Of a DNA stretch of 64,000 bases, positions 32,758 through 41,983 are shown one piece after another. The notes beneath the pieces were generated by a model, which made no database searches, was not told the origin of the DNA, and was given only the letters and a program-made list of their open reading frames with translations. The first letter of the stretch is position 1, and each line of letters starts with the position of its first letter. The stretch comes from Bradyrhizobium sp. JYMT SZCCT0428 (GTDB lineage Bacteria; Pseudomonadota; Alphaproteobacteria; Rhizobiales; Xanthobacteraceae): NCBI RefSeq assembly GCF_018131075.1, contig NZ_JAFCLS010000016.1:62001-126000 (forward strand), given 5' to 3'. Position numbers and translations under genes: made by a program.

Positions 32758-33870
32758 ATGCCCGACGCGCTCGAGCCCGATGTCCATGTCATGGGAAAAC
32801 GATTGATGTGGTCCCAAAACGCGTTCACCGACAGGCTCAATCTCAAGTGGCCGATCCTTCAGGCGCCGATGGGCTCGCTCAGTACACCTGCACTCGCCGC
32901 GGCGGTCAGCAATGCTGGTGGTCTGGGGGGCCTCGGCATGTGGGGGTTTTCAGCCGAGGATGCAGAGCGGCGGATCGCCGGCTTCCAACAGCTGAGCGGC
33001 GGCAGCCTCAACGTCAACTATCCGCTCTGGCCGGAGCCCAGGATTACCCCTGACGTCAGCGGGCCGATGCGGGCGCGCCTGCAGGCGCACTTCGACGCGA
33101 AGGGTCTCGGAGCGGTGCCCGAGCCGAAAGGTGCGGCGGGTGAAGTAAGCCACGAACACCTTTCGATGCTGATGCGGGCCAAGCCACAGATGGTGAGCTT
33201 CCATTTTGGCCTGCCTCATCAGGAGGTCATCAACGCCATCAAAGACGCCGGAATTTTCATCATTTCCGGCGCCACCACCGTGGCCGAGGCACGGATGCTT
33301 GAGCAGCGCGGTGTCGACGCCATCATCGCGCAGGGTACCGAGGCCGGCGGACATCGCGGCACCTTCACCGGTGTCGACATCAGCATGCAGCCGGGCCTGT
33401 TCGCGCTGTTGCCGCAAGTGGTGGATGCGGTGAGGGTTCCCGTCATTGCCGCCGGGGGCGTGGCCGATGGGCGAACGGTGGCTGCCGCCTTTGTCCTTGG
33501 CGCGAGCGCCGTACAGTTGGGCACGGCCTTCCTGCGCTGCGAGGAGGCCAACGTGCTCGACGCTCATCGCGCGGCGCTGCGCGAGCCCACCGACGCTTGC
33601 ACTGTCGTCACGGACGTGATCACCGGCCGGCCGGCGCGCTATGTGAAAAACGGACTGATCGACGACCTCGTGGCCTCAGGCCTGAGGCCGGTGGCGTTTC
33701 CCGGCCAACTCAGCCTCACCGCGCCGCTCGGGGGCACGGGAGACAGGGAGCTTACCGCATTGTTTGCCGGTCAATCCGCGGCACTCGCCAGCGACACGAC
33801 TGCCGGCGCGTTGGTCGAGCAGCTTGCGGAAGCGACGTCAGAGTGCCTGCGCGTTTTTTCGCGTTCCTAG
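32758..33870 (+). CDS. Nitronate monooxygenase (2-nitropropane dioxygenase family)
   Basis: 370 aa FMN-dependent TIM barrel that oxidises alkyl nitronates such as propionate-3-nitronate. Recognised by KWPILQAPMGSLSTPALAAAVSNAGGLGGLGMWG, then GVDAIIAQGTEAGGHRGTF (FMN phosphate region with catalytic His) and VIAAGGVADGRTVAAAFVLGASAVQLGTAFL. An ATG at 32806 would remove 16 residues and may be the true start. Confidence 0.87.
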   Translation: MPDALEPDVHVMGKRLMWSQNAFTDRLNLKWPILQAPMGSLSTPALAAAVSNAGGLGGLGMWGFSAEDAERRIAGFQQLSGGSLNVNYPLWPEPRITPDVSGPMRARLQAHFDAKGLGAVPEPKGAAGEVSHEHLSMLMRAKPQMVSFHFGLPHQEVINAIKDAGIFIISGATTVAEARMLEQRGVDAIIAQGTEAGGHRGTFTGVDISMQPGLFALLPQVVDAVRVPVIAAGGVADGRTVAAAFVLGASAVQLGTAFLRCEEANVLDAHRAALREPTDACTVVTDVITGRPARYVKNGLIDDLVASGLRPVAFPGQLSLTAPLGGTGDRELTALFAGQSAALASDTTAGALVEQLAEATSECLRVFSRS

Positions 33871-33997
33871 CCCTCTCCTCATTTCGATTGCCGTATGCAC
33901 TCGCCGGCGCGCCGATTTCCGCACTGGGTTGCCTGGTACGGACATCCACCATTATTCGGCGCGGCCGTTACGACCGTCCGTCAACACGATCCGATAC

Positions 33998-34549
33998 TCA
34001 CCTCTTTCCGTACTCCGTGAAAACGTAGTCGCGGTTCTGCACCGCCGAGTGGCACGCGAACCCGCACTTCGCGTCGTTTTCCTGAGGCGGACGGTCCGCT
34101 GCAGTGGCGGGCCTGAACGTATCGGACGCCGCGTCATAGTAGAACTCGGCCCATCCCCATCCGCCGCTGTCCGCAAACCTCTTGCTGTCCTTCACCATGA
34201 AACCAGCATCATGCTGGGCACCTGGCACCATTGGCTGACCGGGATACGCCTCTTGTTTTTTCGAATTCCAATGAATTTTCGCCATCTTGGCGCCATCCGG
34301 GAAAGACTTGCCATTGCCAGGCACGCCTTCCCTGAAGGCGTCGATCATTACCGGATTTCCCACGATCACAGCGATCCTGCCTCCGCTCTGACTGATCGCG
34401 ATCACTGGCCAGTCCTCGTATCCTCTGAACTCAGAGAACCCGAGGCCATTCGGTACTTGCACAGTGTATTTGTCCTGCGCGGAAACCGCGACACCAGCTG
34501 CGGCGATCGATACCAGAATACTGAGACTGATCATCGTGCTTTGGTTCAT
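33998..34549 (-). CDS. Cytochrome P460-family protein
   Basis: 183 aa periplasmic haem protein. A signal peptide MNQSTMISLSILVSIAAAGVAVSAQ is followed by the P460 beta-fold (GYEDWPVIAISQ, IHWNSKKQE, FADSGGWGWAEFYYD) and the haem-binding end KCGFACHSAVQNRDYVFTEYG. The family includes hydroxylamine-oxidising cytochromes and cytochrome c'-beta. The haem site is CGFACH, with three residues between the Cys instead of two. No ammonia-oxidation genes are nearby, so detoxification of NO or hydroxylamine is one possibility. Confidence 0.83.
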   Translation of the reverse strand: MNQSTMISLSILVSIAAAGVAVSAQDKYTVQVPNGLGFSEFRGYEDWPVIAISQSGGRIAVIVGNPVMIDAFREGVPGNGKSFPDGAKMAKIHWNSKKQEAYPGQPMVPGAQHDAGFMVKDSKRFADSGGWGWAEFYYDAASDTFRPATAADRPPQENDAKCGFACHSAVQNRDYVFTEYGKR

Positions 34550-34865
34550 TGTCGCATCTCCCTCGTCGGTTCAGCGGCGGATGTCGATAACCCCTTGTTG
34601 GAAATTGCGTCGTCGCATTGTGTTCTACGAGGCCAAGGACTGCGACGACCGTTGCGCACGAAGGACAGGATTACAGCATGGATTTGCGCATTGCGAAATG
34701 GCGTCCGATGCCATGGTGCGCACCAGTATCCCTGAACTGTCGACGATGCCCGCCAGGGTGATTGGCGGAAGTCAACGCTTACAGCGATGAGGGGCAATGG
34801 AGACGCAGCTCGCGGTTTCGCAACGGACGAAGCCGCCGCCGCGCCTGCCCGGCGCCGGCGAGCCG
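34550..34865. other. Intergenic stretch
   Basis: 316 bases between the P460 gene and a small leftward gene. I see no gene, repeat or clear regulatory element beyond the assumed P460 promoter. Confidence 0.35.
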
Positions 34866-35150
34866 TTAAGCCGCGGGTGCCATCTGCTCGTGCAGCGCTC
34901 GCTCGGTGTGACGCTGTTCAAGGGCGGCAATGGTCATCTTGAGATTGTCGCGCCGCTCGATCAGCGTCCTCGCCAGTATCGGATATTTGACGTCGGATCG
35001 GTCGGAAACCCGGACGCGCTCCTCTTCGGCTGCGATTTCGGATTCGATCAGTTGAACGGTGCGAACAAGATCAGCCAACATCTTGCCGATTGCTGCGATC
35101 TCTCGCACGGCACTTTCGCGCGCTGTCTCAAAACGAGCCTGTATGTCCAT
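34866..35150 (-). CDS. Small coiled-coil hypothetical protein
   Basis: 94 aa from the ATG at 35150, with GGGAGC upstream. It is highly helical: ETARESAVREIAAIGKMLADLVRTVQLIESEIAAEEERV, then IERRDNLKMTIAALEQRHTERALHEQM, suggesting an antiparallel coiled coil. No signal peptide and no known family. Confidence 0.55.
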   Translation of the reverse strand: MDIQARFETARESAVREIAAIGKMLADLVRTVQLIESEIAAEEERVRVSDRSDVKYPILARTLIERRDNLKMTIAALEQRHTERALHEQMAPAA

Positions 35151-35476
35151 TTGCGAGCTCCCTATGACCTGGTTCGGCACATTATGTGCATGGATGCCGA
35201 ACAGCTGACCCACCCGTCGCAAGCTGTTTGCCAATTGCGACCCGTAAGAACACGGTGACCGGAACCCATCGCCCCCCGGGGGCCTTCGGCCTCGCGCCGC
35301 CTACATCGGAAAGAAACCTGCACTCACAGTTTTCCCCCAGCGGCCCCGAAAAGAGATGGGGTTTTCACAGCGCAATATCCATCGAGAAATAAGTTCTTGT
35401 GATCGGAGTGGACCTTACAACCATGAATATCCGAACCAACTGTTGTCGGAATGTTTTTCCAACCTTGGAGAGCCCC
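35151..35476. other. Intergenic stretch
   Basis: 326 bases without a recognisable gene. A GC-rich CCCCCCGGGGGCC run near 35270 can form a short hairpin. Confidence 0.35.
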
Positions 35477-35614
35477 GTGGGCGAAGTCATCCGTTTTGTT
35501 CCGAAATCCGAACTCGAGCGAGCCCGTTTGATCCGGGAAGCCCGTGCGATCTACGAAAGCATATTCCCGTCGGATCATGCCGTCGGCAGCGCGGAGCATG
35601 ACCGCAGGGAATGA
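35477..35614 (+). CDS. Small hypothetical protein
   Basis: 45 aa from a GTG at 35477 with GGAGAG upstream: GEVIRFVPKSELERARLIRE, continuing ARAIYESIFPSD. The charged helical pattern recalls a small family often seen in Bradyrhizobium. The frame is open back to a GTG at 35399, so a 71-residue form is possible. Function unknown. Confidence 0.5.
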   Translation: MGEVIRFVPKSELERARLIREARAIYESIFPSDHAVGSAEHDRRE

Positions 35615-35933
35615 GCGCGCCCAAATTGCGGTGACGGCGCACTTAATGGACGTTCGGCTCAAAAGACCATCGCCGAACCAGTGCACTGTCACCCTGATAC
35701 TTCACCGTAATACGCCAGCGCAGCCGCGACACGCCGCCGGCGACGACGGTGCCAGAGATCGTGGGCGGGCATGAAATACTCGCTTCATCCTACCGGCCAT
35801 GGGCGCTTTTGACCCTTAACGGGCATATGGCCGGCGCTCCAACGGGCCGCATCTGAGGCCACCCGCTGGCCGTCACAGTGTGCTAGTCTGAGCCGGCACG
35901 ATCCCCTGTCTTCGGCGCCGGAGCCGTTGCACC
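35615..35933. other. Intergenic stretch
   Basis: 319 bases with no supported gene or element. Confidence 0.35.
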
Positions 35934-36860
35934 GTGACCCATGATCATAACCCGGCATGGAACGAGGAAAGCCGCTTCGCCAGCGCCCTCGACGATGTGA
36001 TCATCATACCGATTGTTTCTGTCGCGCTCGCCGCAAACAAGATGCTGCGTTTCATTCTTTCGATCTTGATGCGGCTGCTCGACTACGCCTTCCCATTGGC
36101 GATGCAGGTTGTCTGGCTTCCGCTCTTCGCTGTCAGGGTTCTTGGCAATGTCATCGTTACTGTCATAAACGGCGCGTTGCGCTTCCTGCCCCTTTCCGAG
36201 ACGAAACGTCGACAGTGGGGTACATCGATCCGCCGGAACTGGTCGTGGCTCCGGCGCAAGATCAGCTATCGGGCGTTCGAACATGCTGTGTACCTCGCCT
36301 TTGAAAGCGGCATGGCATGGGTGTTCCGAAAATGCCGGCACCTGACGCCGAACACCGCATTGCTCGTCATCCTGGGCGCGGTGCTTTGGCTCCCGATCTC
36401 TTTCGGGGCTGCAACGGCGATGCACGCGGTATTGTTTGCCAAGGTCACGTCCTGGCCAGCCTGGATGCAACTCCTGCATCCGCTCGCAACGGTCATCGCC
36501 AAGAGCAAGCTGTTGGTGCTGCCGGTGTACCCGGCAGCCTGGCCACAGGCCCGGAAACATCCGTTCGTGCGGCGCGTATTCAAGAGCTATGAAACCATCA
36601 GGCGCCTGTATGTGATCAAAAAGATCGGTTTTCGCTATCGGCAGGCAGAGACCGCCGGCGTCGCGGCGGTTGAGAGGCTCGAGCGCACCGCCGGCCTCGC
36701 ATCGGCGATAAGGTGGCTGCGCGGGGCGCATGTCGCCGAACGGTTCGGCGTGGAAAAGCCCACGCAGAAGTTGCGTACATTCTTCTCGCGATGGTCGATT
36801 CAGTTCTCGGCCGAATACTACGAAGCGAAGGAACGGCAGCCTCAGATTTCCCACCATTAA
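35934..36860 (+). CDS. Hypothetical membrane protein
   Basis: 308 aa starting at GTG. Hydrophobic stretches occur near residues 20-35 (VIIIPIVSVALAA), 40-85 (two helices with FPLAMQVVWLPLFAVRVLGNVIVTVI) and 140-165 (TALLVILGAVLWLPISFGAATAMHAVLF). The soluble C-terminal third is strongly basic and helical (RRVFKSYETIRRLYVIKKIGF). No family recognised; single gene followed by a terminator-like hairpin. Confidence 0.6.
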   Translation: MTHDHNPAWNEESRFASALDDVIIIPIVSVALAANKMLRFILSILMRLLDYAFPLAMQVVWLPLFAVRVLGNVIVTVINGALRFLPLSETKRRQWGTSIRRNWSWLRRKISYRAFEHAVYLAFESGMAWVFRKCRHLTPNTALLVILGAVLWLPISFGAATAMHAVLFAKVTSWPAWMQLLHPLATVIAKSKLLVLPVYPAAWPQARKHPFVRRVFKSYETIRRLYVIKKIGFRYRQAETAGVAAVERLERTAGLASAIRWLRGAHVAERFGVEKPTQKLRTFFSRWSIQFSAEYYEAKERQPQISHH

Positions 36861-37271
36861 CCACAGCAAGCAACGAACGCAGAGACGCTCGTCCATCTGG
36901 CGCGGTCGACGGCCGTGGCCGGCGGCCTGGCCGGCGCCAGTATCAAAAAGACACGCCGCCGGGATCAAAATGTATCGCCCGGCGGCGCTTATTCCTGAAC
37001 TGGGACACTAAAATTCCCAGCACTGCCTAGACTGCACGCCCCGTGCCACAGGGCCATGACATCCGGTTGTTGCTCATGCGCGCACAGCAATCGCGGTCGA
37101 GGCGACCAGGTCGACAAACATCACGGTGAGCTGGCGGCGCTCGGCCCCGGGGTGCAAACGAGGGCTTTCCGGAGACAGCGGGCAAGCGAACGTGATGCCC
37201 ACAGGGCCTCGTACAAGCCCGCCGAAGCCGATACTATTTCACTATTTCCGATCCAGAGCATCGAGGTGGAC
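36861..37271. other. Intergenic region with terminator
   Basis: 411 bases. The hairpin at 36954-36987 ends the upstream gene. The right half should contain the promoter of the ABC_sub_bind gene; GAGGTGG just before 37272 is its ribosome-binding site. Confidence 0.4.
36954..36987 (+). terminator. GC-rich hairpin terminator
   Basis: CGCCGCCGGG and CCCGGCGGCG make a perfect 10-bp stem with a 14-base loop, followed by CTTATT. The arms are identical to those at 2257-2280, and the following CTT is also shared. Confidence 0.65.
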
Positions 37272-38243
37272 ATGCACCGTCGTGAATTTCTGGCAGCTCT
37301 TGTCGCTACGTCGGTAACGTCACAACGCGCGGCACAGGCACAGTCGACCCGCCGAACCTGGCGTATTGCAGTGGTCGAGCCGACATCGGCGCAACTCAAC
37401 GCGACCAACCTCGCTGCCTTGCGGCGCGGTTTGGAAGAGCTTGGATACGTCGAAGGGCGCAATCTTCTCATGGAGTATCGGTCCGCAGACGGCAATGCCG
37501 CGCTCTACCCCAGCCTTGTGGCCGAAGTGATCGGCCGTAATCCCGACCTGATCATCGCCCGCGGCACACCAGCCGCGCTTGCGGTCAAGCGGGCGACACG
37601 CACCATTCCCGCGGTCATGATCGTCGGCGAGCCGCTGCTCGTGGTCGACAGCCTCGCGCGGCCAAGCGGCAACATCACGGGCTTCAGCGGGGTGCAGCCC
37701 GAGCTTGAAACCAAGCGCATGGAATTGCTCAAGGAGATCGCGCCTTCGACCACTGGCCTCGCTGCGCTCCTGAACATGGGTAATCCTGTCTCCGCGCCAC
37801 AACTGGAGGAACTCCAGAAGGGCGCGCAGTCCCGCGGCTGGCGCTTCAGATTGTTCGACGTTCGCAAGCGCGAGGACATCGAGCAGGCCTTTGCTGCGCT
37901 CGACAACAGTTCAGACGCGATCATAGTAGGACTCGAGGCCCTGACCCAGGCACACCGCGGTCTGATCGCAGATCTTGCCGCAAAGAGCCGCCTGCCGGCA
38001 ATCTACGGCGGCCGGGAGTTTATGGAAGCAGGCGGACTGATCTTTTATGGGCCAAGTTTCCCTGATGTCTATCGTCGGGTAGCGACGTATGTTGACAAGA
38101 TCCTGAAAGGGGCAAAGCCCGCCGATTTGCCCGTCGAGCAGCCAACCAAGTTCGAGATGATGATAAATCTCAAGGCCGCAAGGGCGATTGGCCTCGAGGT
38201 GCCGCTGTTTCTCCAGCAGCGCGCCGACGAAGTGATCGACTGA
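37272..38243 (+). CDS. ABC_sub_bind-type solute-binding protein
   Basis: 323 aa periplasmic protein of the tryptophan/tyrosine ABC substrate-binding (TrpX-like) family. The signal peptide MHRREFLAALVATSVTSQRA...AQA is followed by GLEELGYVEGRNLLMEYRSADG, LARPSGNITGF and the C-terminal PTKFEMMINLKAARAIGLEVP, all typical. No permease or ATPase is adjacent, the usual state of these orphan genes in Bradyrhizobium. A full paralogue of identical length lies at 40414 and a broken one at 39929. Confidence 0.85.
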   Translation: MHRREFLAALVATSVTSQRAAQAQSTRRTWRIAVVEPTSAQLNATNLAALRRGLEELGYVEGRNLLMEYRSADGNAALYPSLVAEVIGRNPDLIIARGTPAALAVKRATRTIPAVMIVGEPLLVVDSLARPSGNITGFSGVQPELETKRMELLKEIAPSTTGLAALLNMGNPVSAPQLEELQKGAQSRGWRFRLFDVRKREDIEQAFAALDNSSDAIIVGLEALTQAHRGLIADLAAKSRLPAIYGGREFMEAGGLIFYGPSFPDVYRRVATYVDKILKGAKPADLPVEQPTKFEMMINLKAARAIGLEVPLFLQQRADEVID

Positions 38244-38326
38244 TTTCAAGCGGCGTCTGCTTCCGCGCAGCTTTGAGGGACCCGCCTATCCCGAGAATAT
38301 GGGAGCACCTCCCCATCCCAAGGAAT

Positions 38327-39916
38327 TCACGATGCCAGCGCGGTCCGAAGCATCCGTGCGAGATCGGAACTGAGGTAAGGCTTCGGCAGTAGCAGCACGC
38401 CGGCATCGAGCCGGCCATGATGAACGATGGCGTTCTCGGTATAGCCGGACGTATAAAGCACCTTTAGTCCCGGACGGCGTTTCAGCGCTTCGGTCGCGAG
38501 CTGACGGCCATTCAGTCCCCCGGGGATTATCACGTCGGTGAACAGCAGATCGATGCGTTCGGGACGGTCAATTATTGCCAGCGCCTCGGCGGCATTGCCG
38601 GCGGCCAGTGTGTGGTACCCGAAACGGCTGATCTGCGCCACGACGTATTCGCGCACCAGCGCGTCGTCCTCGACAATCAGGATGGATTCGTCGCCGTGCT
38701 CGCCTCCCGAGATGCCCGTCTCGGCGGCCAGCGCGTCCGGGACACCCGCCGCCTGAGGAAGGTAAAGCTTCACGGTGGTGCCGTGGCCCTCTTCGCTGTA
38801 GATCTTGATGTGTCCGTTCGACTGTTTGACGAAGCCGTAGACCATGCTGAGACCGAGCCCCGATCCCTTCCCGACCTCCTTGGTGGTGAAGAACGGTTCA
38901 AACACCTTGTCGAGCAGGCTGCCGGGAATTCCTTCCCCTGTGTCGCTCACCGCGATCATGACGTAGTTGCCCGGATTAACCTCGCTGTTCATGCTGGCGT
39001 AGTTCTCGTCGAGCACGACATTCTTGGTTTCGAGCGTCAGCTTGCCGCCGTTCGGCATGGCGTCACGCGCATTCAGTGCAAGGTTCAGGATCGCAGTCGA
39101 GAGCTGGCTGGGATCAATCAGGGCCGGCGCGGAATGGTGCACCAGCATCGATTCGATTTCGATCTGCTCGCTGAGGGTCGGTCGTAGCAACCGTACGGCA
39201 TCGATGACCAGGACGTTGACGTCGGTGTTGCGCGGCTGCAGCGGTTGTCGACGGGCAAAGGCCAGCAGATGTCGCGTCAGGTCGGCCCCCCTCGCTGCGG
39301 CGGCGCTGATCATATCGGTGATCTGGCCGAGATGCGGACGATCCTTGACCGCCTCGCCGAGGATTTCGATGGTGCCGGTGATCACGGTCAGAATGTTGTT
39401 GAAGTCGTGCGCGACACCACCGGTGAGTTGGCCGATGGCTTCCATCTTCTGCGCTTGCCGGACCTGGGCCTCGCTCGCCTCTATCTCCTGAAAACGTTTG
39501 ACCATGGCCTCGGCCTTGCGCCGTTGTCGGATTTCCTCCGCAAGTGCCGCATTGGCCTGCTGAAGTTGCATGCGTGTCGGCAGCACCAGGATTCGCGGCA
39601 GCATCAGCAGCAGTGCCGCCGTGATCGCGACCGATATCAGCGCCAGGACGCCTTTGGTAAACGCCTCGATGCCGTAGGCCGGCACCCACAGAGTGAGGAT
39701 CGACAGCAGACGGGTTACGCCGCAGACTGCGGCGAAGATGGCGAATGTCCAGAATACGCCGCGGAACATAACATCGCGGCGCCGCCATACGAAAAACCCG
39801 AGGACGAACGCGGTAGCAAAGAAGGCGCCGGCGAGCATGGCGTCGGAAACGGCATTCGGCCAGATCAATTCCGGCTTCCACAGCAGGCATGCGCCATGCG
39901 GGGTGAACGTCGACAT
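38327..39916 (-). CDS. Hybrid sensor histidine kinase / response regulator
   Basis: 529 aa. Three N-terminal membrane helices (residues about 28-110: DAMLAGAFFATAFVLGFFVW, FAIFAAVCGVTRLLSILTLW, VLALISVAITAALLLMLP) resemble a small MASE-like sensor. A coiled linker leads to the HisKA box GGVAHDFNNIL (His near 170) and an HATPase with NLALNARDAM, DTGEGIP and GKGSGLGLSMVYGFV. A receiver domain with IVEDDALVREY and Asp in LLFTDVIIPGG (near 460) ends the protein. No DNA-binding output is present, so the partner is elsewhere. It sits between two ABC_sub_bind paralogues. Confidence 0.87.
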   Translation of the reverse strand: MSTFTPHGACLLWKPELIWPNAVSDAMLAGAFFATAFVLGFFVWRRRDVMFRGVFWTFAIFAAVCGVTRLLSILTLWVPAYGIEAFTKGVLALISVAITAALLLMLPRILVLPTRMQLQQANAALAEEIRQRRKAEAMVKRFQEIEASEAQVRQAQKMEAIGQLTGGVAHDFNNILTVITGTIEILGEAVKDRPHLGQITDMISAAAARGADLTRHLLAFARRQPLQPRNTDVNVLVIDAVRLLRPTLSEQIEIESMLVHHSAPALIDPSQLSTAILNLALNARDAMPNGGKLTLETKNVVLDENYASMNSEVNPGNYVMIAVSDTGEGIPGSLLDKVFEPFFTTKEVGKGSGLGLSMVYGFVKQSNGHIKIYSEEGHGTTVKLYLPQAAGVPDALAAETGISGGEHGDESILIVEDDALVREYVVAQISRFGYHTLAAGNAAEALAIIDRPERIDLLFTDVIIPGGLNGRQLATEALKRRPGLKVLYTSGYTENAIVHHGRLDAGVLLLPKPYLSSDLARMLRTALAS

Positions 39917-40413
39917 GTCCAGAATATCCTATTTGAGTTGAGACAATGTTAGAAAGCCCACTCGATAGACCTTTCTCAATTCCTGCCGACCCGCATCAGG
40001 GAAGCCGGGCGACCACGCGATGGCCGCGCCGCCGAGAACGCCGAGGAATCGCGCCGATTCACGGCAACTCCGTCCCGGGCTAAGGCCGACTATTTTCGAT
40101 ACCCAGCACGATAGCACGCAGGGGCTCCGCGGCGTGGGAGATAATCCGTGGTGCACCCGCCCCTGCCGTCCCACCTTCCCTGACCGGCGGGGTGATGTCG
40201 GGCATTGGTACTTTTCGGACCTGGAAGGTTCGCTGAAGATGCCCCTTGTGAGGGGCAAGCGGACTTCCCGGTTGCGCACTCGAACTTCCGAGTTTGCCCC
40301 AGACCGGATATGCCGGCATGGCTATCGCCGAGTTGGTGGTCACATGCCGTTCGCCGGACAGCCCCAGCCTGCTATAGTTCGGCGATAGCGTGGAGAGCGA
40401 CCAGCGAGGTCAC
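39917..40413. other. Intergenic region with a broken ABC_sub_bind gene
   Basis: 497 bases. The left part holds the N-terminal remnant of a third ABC_sub_bind gene (listed separately). The right part precedes the intact copy at 40414. No other element was recognised. Confidence 0.4.
39929..40051 (-). pseudogene. N-terminal remnant of an ABC_sub_bind gene
   Basis: About 40 codons read RFLGVLGGAAIAWSPGF, then QELRKVYRVGFLTLSQ before a stop. This matches the signal-peptide core (R-EFLGVLGGAAAWP) and the first strand (KVYRIGFLSL) of the ABC_sub_bind family found intact on both sides. The rest of the gene is missing. It is on the strand opposite to the two full copies. Confidence 0.6.
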
Positions 40414-41385
40414 ATGCGTCGACGCCAGTTCATAACTTTCCTGGGCGGAGCGGTGATGTGGCCGCTTACGGCAAGAGCACAACAGCCGGCAAGAATACCG
40501 CGCGTCATAAGTCTCGCCCCGGTCCACGTTGCGTCGCAGGCGGAAGGAACTCGCAGGATCTTGAGAGAGCTTGGTTACATCGAAGGACGTGATATTCGTC
40601 TAGAGTTTCGGGATGTGGCGGGAAATGTTGATGCGCTCCCTCGGCTGGCGCAAGAACTAGTACGAGAGGGCGGCATCGACGTCATTCTCGCTATAAGCAC
40701 GCCAGCCGCGCTGGCTGCTTACAAGGCAACTCAAACAATTCCGATTGTCGCACTCACGGCCGTTGACCCGGTCGGGTCAGGATTGCCGGATAGCCTCGCG
40801 CGTCCCGGCCGCAACGTAACCGGTATCGCGGTTTTTTCCGAGGAAACCACAGAAAAGCGCGTCGAACTGATGCGGGAGGTTGTCCCGCGCGCCCTCCGCC
40901 TCGGGACGGTGACGACAAAGCTAAGCAGCGGTGCGCAGAGCCTGGCGCCTGTCCTGGAGACCGGCCGTAAGCTCGGTTTTACGGTCGAGTCCATTAACAT
41001 CGATGACCCCGCTAATCTTGCGAAGGCTTTAGGCCCGGAAGTCCTGACCAGGTTTGACGCTCTCGTGTTTGCCCCAGATGCCTTGATCAGTGCTCACATG
41101 GCAGAGGTAATCAAGCTGATCGGTGCGAGCAAAAAACCTGCGATTTTTCCTTCGCCCGACTGGGTCGCTAACGGCGGCTTTATGTCGTTCGGGCCGGATT
41201 TCTCCGACGCCAACCGTCACCTGATCTCGCAGCTTGATCGCGTTCTGAAAGGCGCGAAGCCGAGCGACCTGCCTTTCGAACGACCTACCAAGTTCTATCT
41301 CAGGATTAATCTCCGCGTCGCAAAAGAACTGGGCATCGAGCTGCCTCCGACCGTCCTCGCGCGCGCCGACGAGGTGATCGAGTGA
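40414..41385 (+). CDS. ABC_sub_bind-type solute-binding protein
   Basis: 323 aa, the same length and plan as the protein at 37272. The signal peptide MRRRQFITFLGGAVMWPLTARAQQ is typical; LRELGYIEGRDIRLEFRDVAG, LARPGRNVTGI and PTKFYLRINLRVAKELGIELP mark the family. A GAGG lies before the ATG. No transporter partner is adjacent. The two intact copies have clearly diverged, so this is an old duplication or separate acquisition. Confidence 0.85.
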   Translation: MRRRQFITFLGGAVMWPLTARAQQPARIPRVISLAPVHVASQAEGTRRILRELGYIEGRDIRLEFRDVAGNVDALPRLAQELVREGGIDVILAISTPAALAAYKATQTIPIVALTAVDPVGSGLPDSLARPGRNVTGIAVFSEETTEKRVELMREVVPRALRLGTVTTKLSSGAQSLAPVLETGRKLGFTVESINIDDPANLAKALGPEVLTRFDALVFAPDALISAHMAEVIKLIGASKKPAIFPSPDWVANGGFMSFGPDFSDANRHLISQLDRVLKGAKPSDLPFERPTKFYLRINLRVAKELGIELPPTVLARADEVIE

Positions 41386-41571
41386 GCGTGCCGACTTTCG
41401 CTTATGGCACCTTTGAGACATGGCGACCGGCCTTGACGAGTCTGTTTACAGGCGAAGACGGGACGACGGCCAAAGTGACGCGAATGACCCGCATCGGAAC
41501 TCCGCTCCCGGGGAATGTTGCGCCCGATCATCTCCAATGCCGATCAACCACGCCGTGCCGGATCAAGACAG

Positions 41572-41817
41572 TCATCGAAGCGGCGGACCGCACTCCTCGC
41601 GGTCAAAGGACCTACGCGAGACGACGTATTCGATCTCACCACGCGTCATGCCGATATCCATTAACGCCTGATCGCTGAGGCTGCACAATTCATCCCCCAA
41701 GCGTCCGCGCTGGCGCCATTCTCGAAACGCCCCCCAACAACTCCTGAGGGAGCTGAAGATGCGCGACGCAGAGTCGGTCGTGTGTCCCAATCCGCCTGCA
41801 CTATGGGTCATGCTCAT
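41572..41817 (-). CDS. DUF1127 (YjiS-like) small protein
   Basis: 81 aa from the ATG at 41817, with GGGAGA upstream. The C-terminal half WRQRGRLGDELCSLSDQALM, then DIGMTRGEIEYVV, is the DUF1127 arginine-rich motif. Such small proteins in alphaproteobacteria are linked to RNA turnover, phosphate and C/N balance; the exact role here is unknown. It is divergent from the winged-helix regulator at 41984. Confidence 0.8.
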   Translation of the reverse strand: MSMTHSAGGLGHTTDSASRIFSSLRSCWGAFREWRQRGRLGDELCSLSDQALMDIGMTRGEIEYVVSRRSFDREECGPPLR

Positions 41818-41983
41818 TGCGGTATCTCCCGGGGCAGGTACTACCCCGGAAGAGGATGCCAGGGCGGGGCATGACCCGCTTAACATTGAGCTTACATTTA
41901 CCTCACCAGCGGCTTACTCTTTGCGCTCTAGCGGTGCCGGAGCTCCCTATTGACGATGGGAGCTGTCCCAAGGGAATGGCAGT

